From an uncultured Fulvivirga sp. (GTDB taxonomy: Bacteria; Bacteroidota; Bacteroidia; Cytophagales; Cyclobacteriaceae), in NCBI GenBank assembly GCA_947500555.1, contig CANMSE010000003.1:768263-832262 (forward strand): a DNA stretch of 64,000 bases, in the 5' to 3' direction. The notes under the pieces are model-generated. The model did no database searches and had not been told where the DNA came from. It saw only the letters and a program-made list of their open reading frames with translations. Positions 61,904-64,000 of this stretch are shown here, piece after piece. Numbering within the stretch: position 1 is the first letter of the stretch; each line of letters begins with the position of its first letter. The translations under genes were made by a program, and so were the position numbers.

Positions 61904-64000
61904 CCCACCTCTGATGATTTCAACCCAACCAGTATATACTTCTCCACCACTTTCAACTTTATAGAAATACAGGCCATCAGGAGCATTTCCTCCATTCCAG
62001 AAGTTATCTTTACCATAGTTGTCAGATTCAAATACCGTTTTACCCCAACGGCTATTAACAATAACAGATGTCGCACCATCATCAATATTGATCATTTCAA
62101 ATGTATCATTCGTTTCATCACCATTTGGAGTAAATACATTAGGAATAACAACTTCAGTGTTAATTGGTATTCCCACATTTAAATTAAAAGGCGAGCAACC
62201 CAACGAATCTGTGATTGTTAAATCATAAGTACCCGCAGGTAAAAGATCGTAGATGATTTCAAATTGCCCTAAGCTATTGACTTCAATATTATCATTCAAT
62301 GAACTAAAGGTTTGAGAAAAGTCAACTGGCTCAATAAGGATTAAAGAACTGCTATATGGAGCCAATCCTCCTACAAACTGATCAATTCTAAAAGACCCAT
62401 TAGGTCTTGAAGGGAACGAGTTTGACAATGTGTCAATGTTTACAGAACTAAATGGTTGAGAAATCACAAAATTAGGTCGACTGAATACTATATCTTCTCC
62501 ACAAATAGATTGATTTTGAGTTAGAAGTAATGTGTATATGCCAGGTACATTTAAGATCGAGCCAATTAGTCTGGCTTGTCTTGTCGCTTGACTTGGTGGT
62601 GCTTCTAGGTTTAATATTTGTTCTTCAAGGGTCTGTTCATTAATAGCTTTTAACTCAAAGGATTCATTATAGTTAATCTCCAATCCTTCAATTATTATAG
62701 TCTTGGCATTTGGATTGAGATTATCCAAACAAGCAAGTCTCGCACTTTCAAAGCCCACTGCTATAGGACCGCCAGATATATTTATACCTGCAAACACATT
62801 AGGACAGGAGCCCTCAACAGTAGAACTTATAGTAACGGTATATAATCCTTGTGACAATTCATCTCTTGTAGCAAAGAAACCACTAGGTAAGGAATTGAAG
62901 GTAGTATCATAATCTAACCCATCACTAATATTTATTTCATATGTACCTGGGAGAAAAGAGGCTGAAATTTGGCCCTCTATTCGACCATTAGTTCCGGTAG
63001 GATCAACACAGTTAGGGTCAATTGGATCAAGATTATCCAAAGTCACTAATCCTGGTTGTATTACAGAGAAAGTATTCGAAACGCTACAACCACTAGCGTC
63101 CATAATAACAAACTCATGACTACCACCTGATAATCCGGTTATAACACCATCACCTGGTAAGTCAAATGTACTACCATCTAAAGTGAATGTATAGGGAGCA
63201 CTTGTATCTCCACCTTGAATATTAGTAAAGCTAACAGAGCCATCATTTCCATCACAAGTAGCATCTGCTAAATTGGTAAAGTCAGCTGTGATTTCAGTAT
63301 TAACAACATCAATATTAACTTCGATAATTGAGGGACAAGGGTCACCATCAAAACTACCTAGTCTTACTGAATTAACTCCAGAAGTAAGACCTTCTATTCT
63401 ATTACTAGTTGGCAATGGACTCCAATTAATCCCACCATCAATCGAAAAAAAGTAGGTTCCTAACGGAGGCGTAATATTAGTTAGAGTGACAGCACCTGTC
63501 CCGCCAAAACAAACCGCATCTTCAGTTGACAATGTATCTGCTTCCACTGAAGTTAATGTTCTAAGTTCAATAAATGAATCAGTAGAAGGGCAAATATTCC
63601 CTAAGCCATCTCTTATTTCATAATTGTATATACCTGCACTCAAACCAGATTGGTCAATTACGATTGAGTTCTGCGGAGAGGCAACACTAAATGAGCCTAA
63701 GCCTGTAGAAGTATCAAAGACAACCTGAATACCCGCATTAGTATTACTCGTTACTTGCAGTTGAAAAGCTCCATTATTATCGCCACAGTCCGGTCTTACG
63801 ATAGATGTCGTGTTAGTAGAGAACGCAAAGCAATCGATTCCGCCTACACTACATGAAGGGTCCGAAGAATCTAAAATATTCAGTATCACCGTCTCCACTA
63901 CTGGAGTACAGCCTGATACATTATAGGTCACATCTACCGTCACAGGATTATCGGCTGAACTCAAGCCGGAAGCATCAAATACATTGGACCCATCAATACT
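61895..64000 (-). CDS. SprB-repeat protein with type B (CHU_C) sorting domain, 5' end beyond window
   Basis: The frame stays open from the stop at 61895 to the window edge, giving about 701 residues of the C-terminal part of a much larger protein. At least four SprB-like repeats of roughly 90-100 residues occur, for example ATCDGNDGSVSFTNIQGG and the closing SGGSHEFVIMDASGCSVS. The last 85 residues form the CHU_C type B sorting domain (IPNVFTPNGDETNDTFEMI, and GLYFYKVESGGEVYTGWVE). It is secreted by the type IX system and displayed on the surface, probably as a gliding adhesin. Confidence 0.93.
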   Translation of the reverse strand, partial: SIDGSNVFDASGLSSADNPVTVDVTYNVSGCTPVVETVILNILDSSDPSCSVGGIDCFAFSTNTTSIVRPDCGDNNGAFQLQVTSNTNAGIQVVFDTSTGLGSFSVASPQNSIVIDQSGLSAGIYNYEIRDGLGNICPSTDSFIELRTLTSVEADTLSTEDAVCFGGTGAVTLTNITPPLGTYFFSIDGGINWSPLPTSNRIEGLTSGVNSVRLGSFDGDPCPSIIEVNIDVVNTEITADFTNLADATCDGNDGSVSFTNIQGGDTSAPYTFTLDGSTFDLPGDGVITGLSGGSHEFVIMDASGCSVSNTFSVIQPGLVTLDNLDPIDPNCVDPTGTNGRIEGQISASFLPGTYEINISDGLDYDTTFNSLPSGFFATRDELSQGLYTVTISSTVEGSCPNVFAGINISGGPIAVGFESARLACLDNLNPNAKTIIIEGLEINYNESFELKAINEQTLEEQILNLEAPPSQATRQARLIGSILNVPGIYTLLLTQNQSICGEDIVFSRPNFVISQPFSSVNIDTLSNSFPSRPNGSFRIDQFVGGLAPYSSSLILIEPVDFSQTFSSLNDNIEVNSLGQFEIIYDLLPAGTYDLTITDSLGCSPFNLNVGIPINTEVVIPNVFTPNGDETNDTFEMINIDDGATSVIVNSRWGKTVFESDNYGKDNFWNGGNAPDGLYFYKVESGGEVYTGWVEIIRGGAP

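Noticed and set aside
63772..63964. TTG at 63964 as the start of the giant SprB-repeat gene
   Set aside because: The frame stays open to the window edge and no signal peptide is present, so the gene starts beyond the window.

Overview
The window is a gene-dense, AT-rich stretch of chromosome from a member of the Bacteroidota, most likely a gliding or marine-type member of the Cytophagales; family and genus cannot be fixed from sequence alone. Supporting evidence is a gliding gene (gldC), a type IX secretion plug protein, a giant SprB-repeat protein with a type B (CHU_C) sorting domain, menaquinone genes, a PUR-family DUF3276 protein, a SusC-type TonB receptor with a carboxypeptidase-like N-terminal domain, and Bacteroidota promoters of the TTG/TAnnTTTG kind. 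I see no prophage, insertion sequence, rRNA or CRISPR array. One tRNA (Glu, TTC) is present.

Layout. 1-5.7 kb: outer-membrane porin (cut by the edge) and lpxK on the minus strand, divergent from a Nif3 / coiled-coil / TPR set. 5.7-10.5 kb: a menaquinone operon (thioesterase, menF, menD, a small helical protein, menE) with stop-start overlaps. 10.5-13.4 kb: an S24-type repressor with a small partner, pcm, an acyl-CoA thioesterase and a protein whose C-terminus resembles DNA polymerase III psi. 13.5-17.8 kb: the membrane pyrophosphatase hppA, a DUF2147 protein and an ECF sigma / anti-sigma-like pair. 17.9-23.2 kb: ftsX, DUF3098, uppP, truB, ribF, then scoAB and gldC. 23.4-30.1 kb: a large TonB receptor, a surface-type FAS1 lipoprotein, an unknown secreted protein, tRNA-Glu and GAPDH. 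30.2-39.2 kb: a DMT transporter, lgt, a DnaJ-TM-TPR protein, PspC, OmpA, a class III aminotransferase, ArsC-like, hslV and the pyruvate dehydrogenase E2. 39.2-50.3 kb: a three-part metallopeptidase-like/propeller/barrel protein, a 51-aa zinc-ribbon membrane protein, murB, dCMP deaminase, an Mpo1-like and AraC-type group, a CoA transferase, an ABC-F ATPase and a YihY protein. 50.3-54.4 kb: an LVIVD lipoprotein with an outer-membrane partner, and a second ECF sigma with an anti-sigma/beta-barrel fusion. 54.4-64 kb: a T9SS plug protein, an isolated Cas6, ychF, an AI-2E transporter, DUF3276, DUF58, ferredoxin, a LuxC-like acyl-CoA reductase and the 3' part of the SprB-repeat giant.

The most notable signals are: (a) a Cas6-family endoribonuclease with no other cas gene or repeat array in the window; (b) two near-identical, identically spaced promoter-like elements, one before the second ECF sigma gene and one before the LVIVD lipoprotein gene, which together read as a sigma autoregulon; (c) a perfect 26-bp palindrome that ends on the start codon of the ABC-F gene and contains its -7 element, implying a leaderless, operator-controlled mRNA; and (d) a terminator hairpin that also encodes a signal peptide. 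Genes are packed tightly, with several convergent pairs sharing or abutting stop codons.
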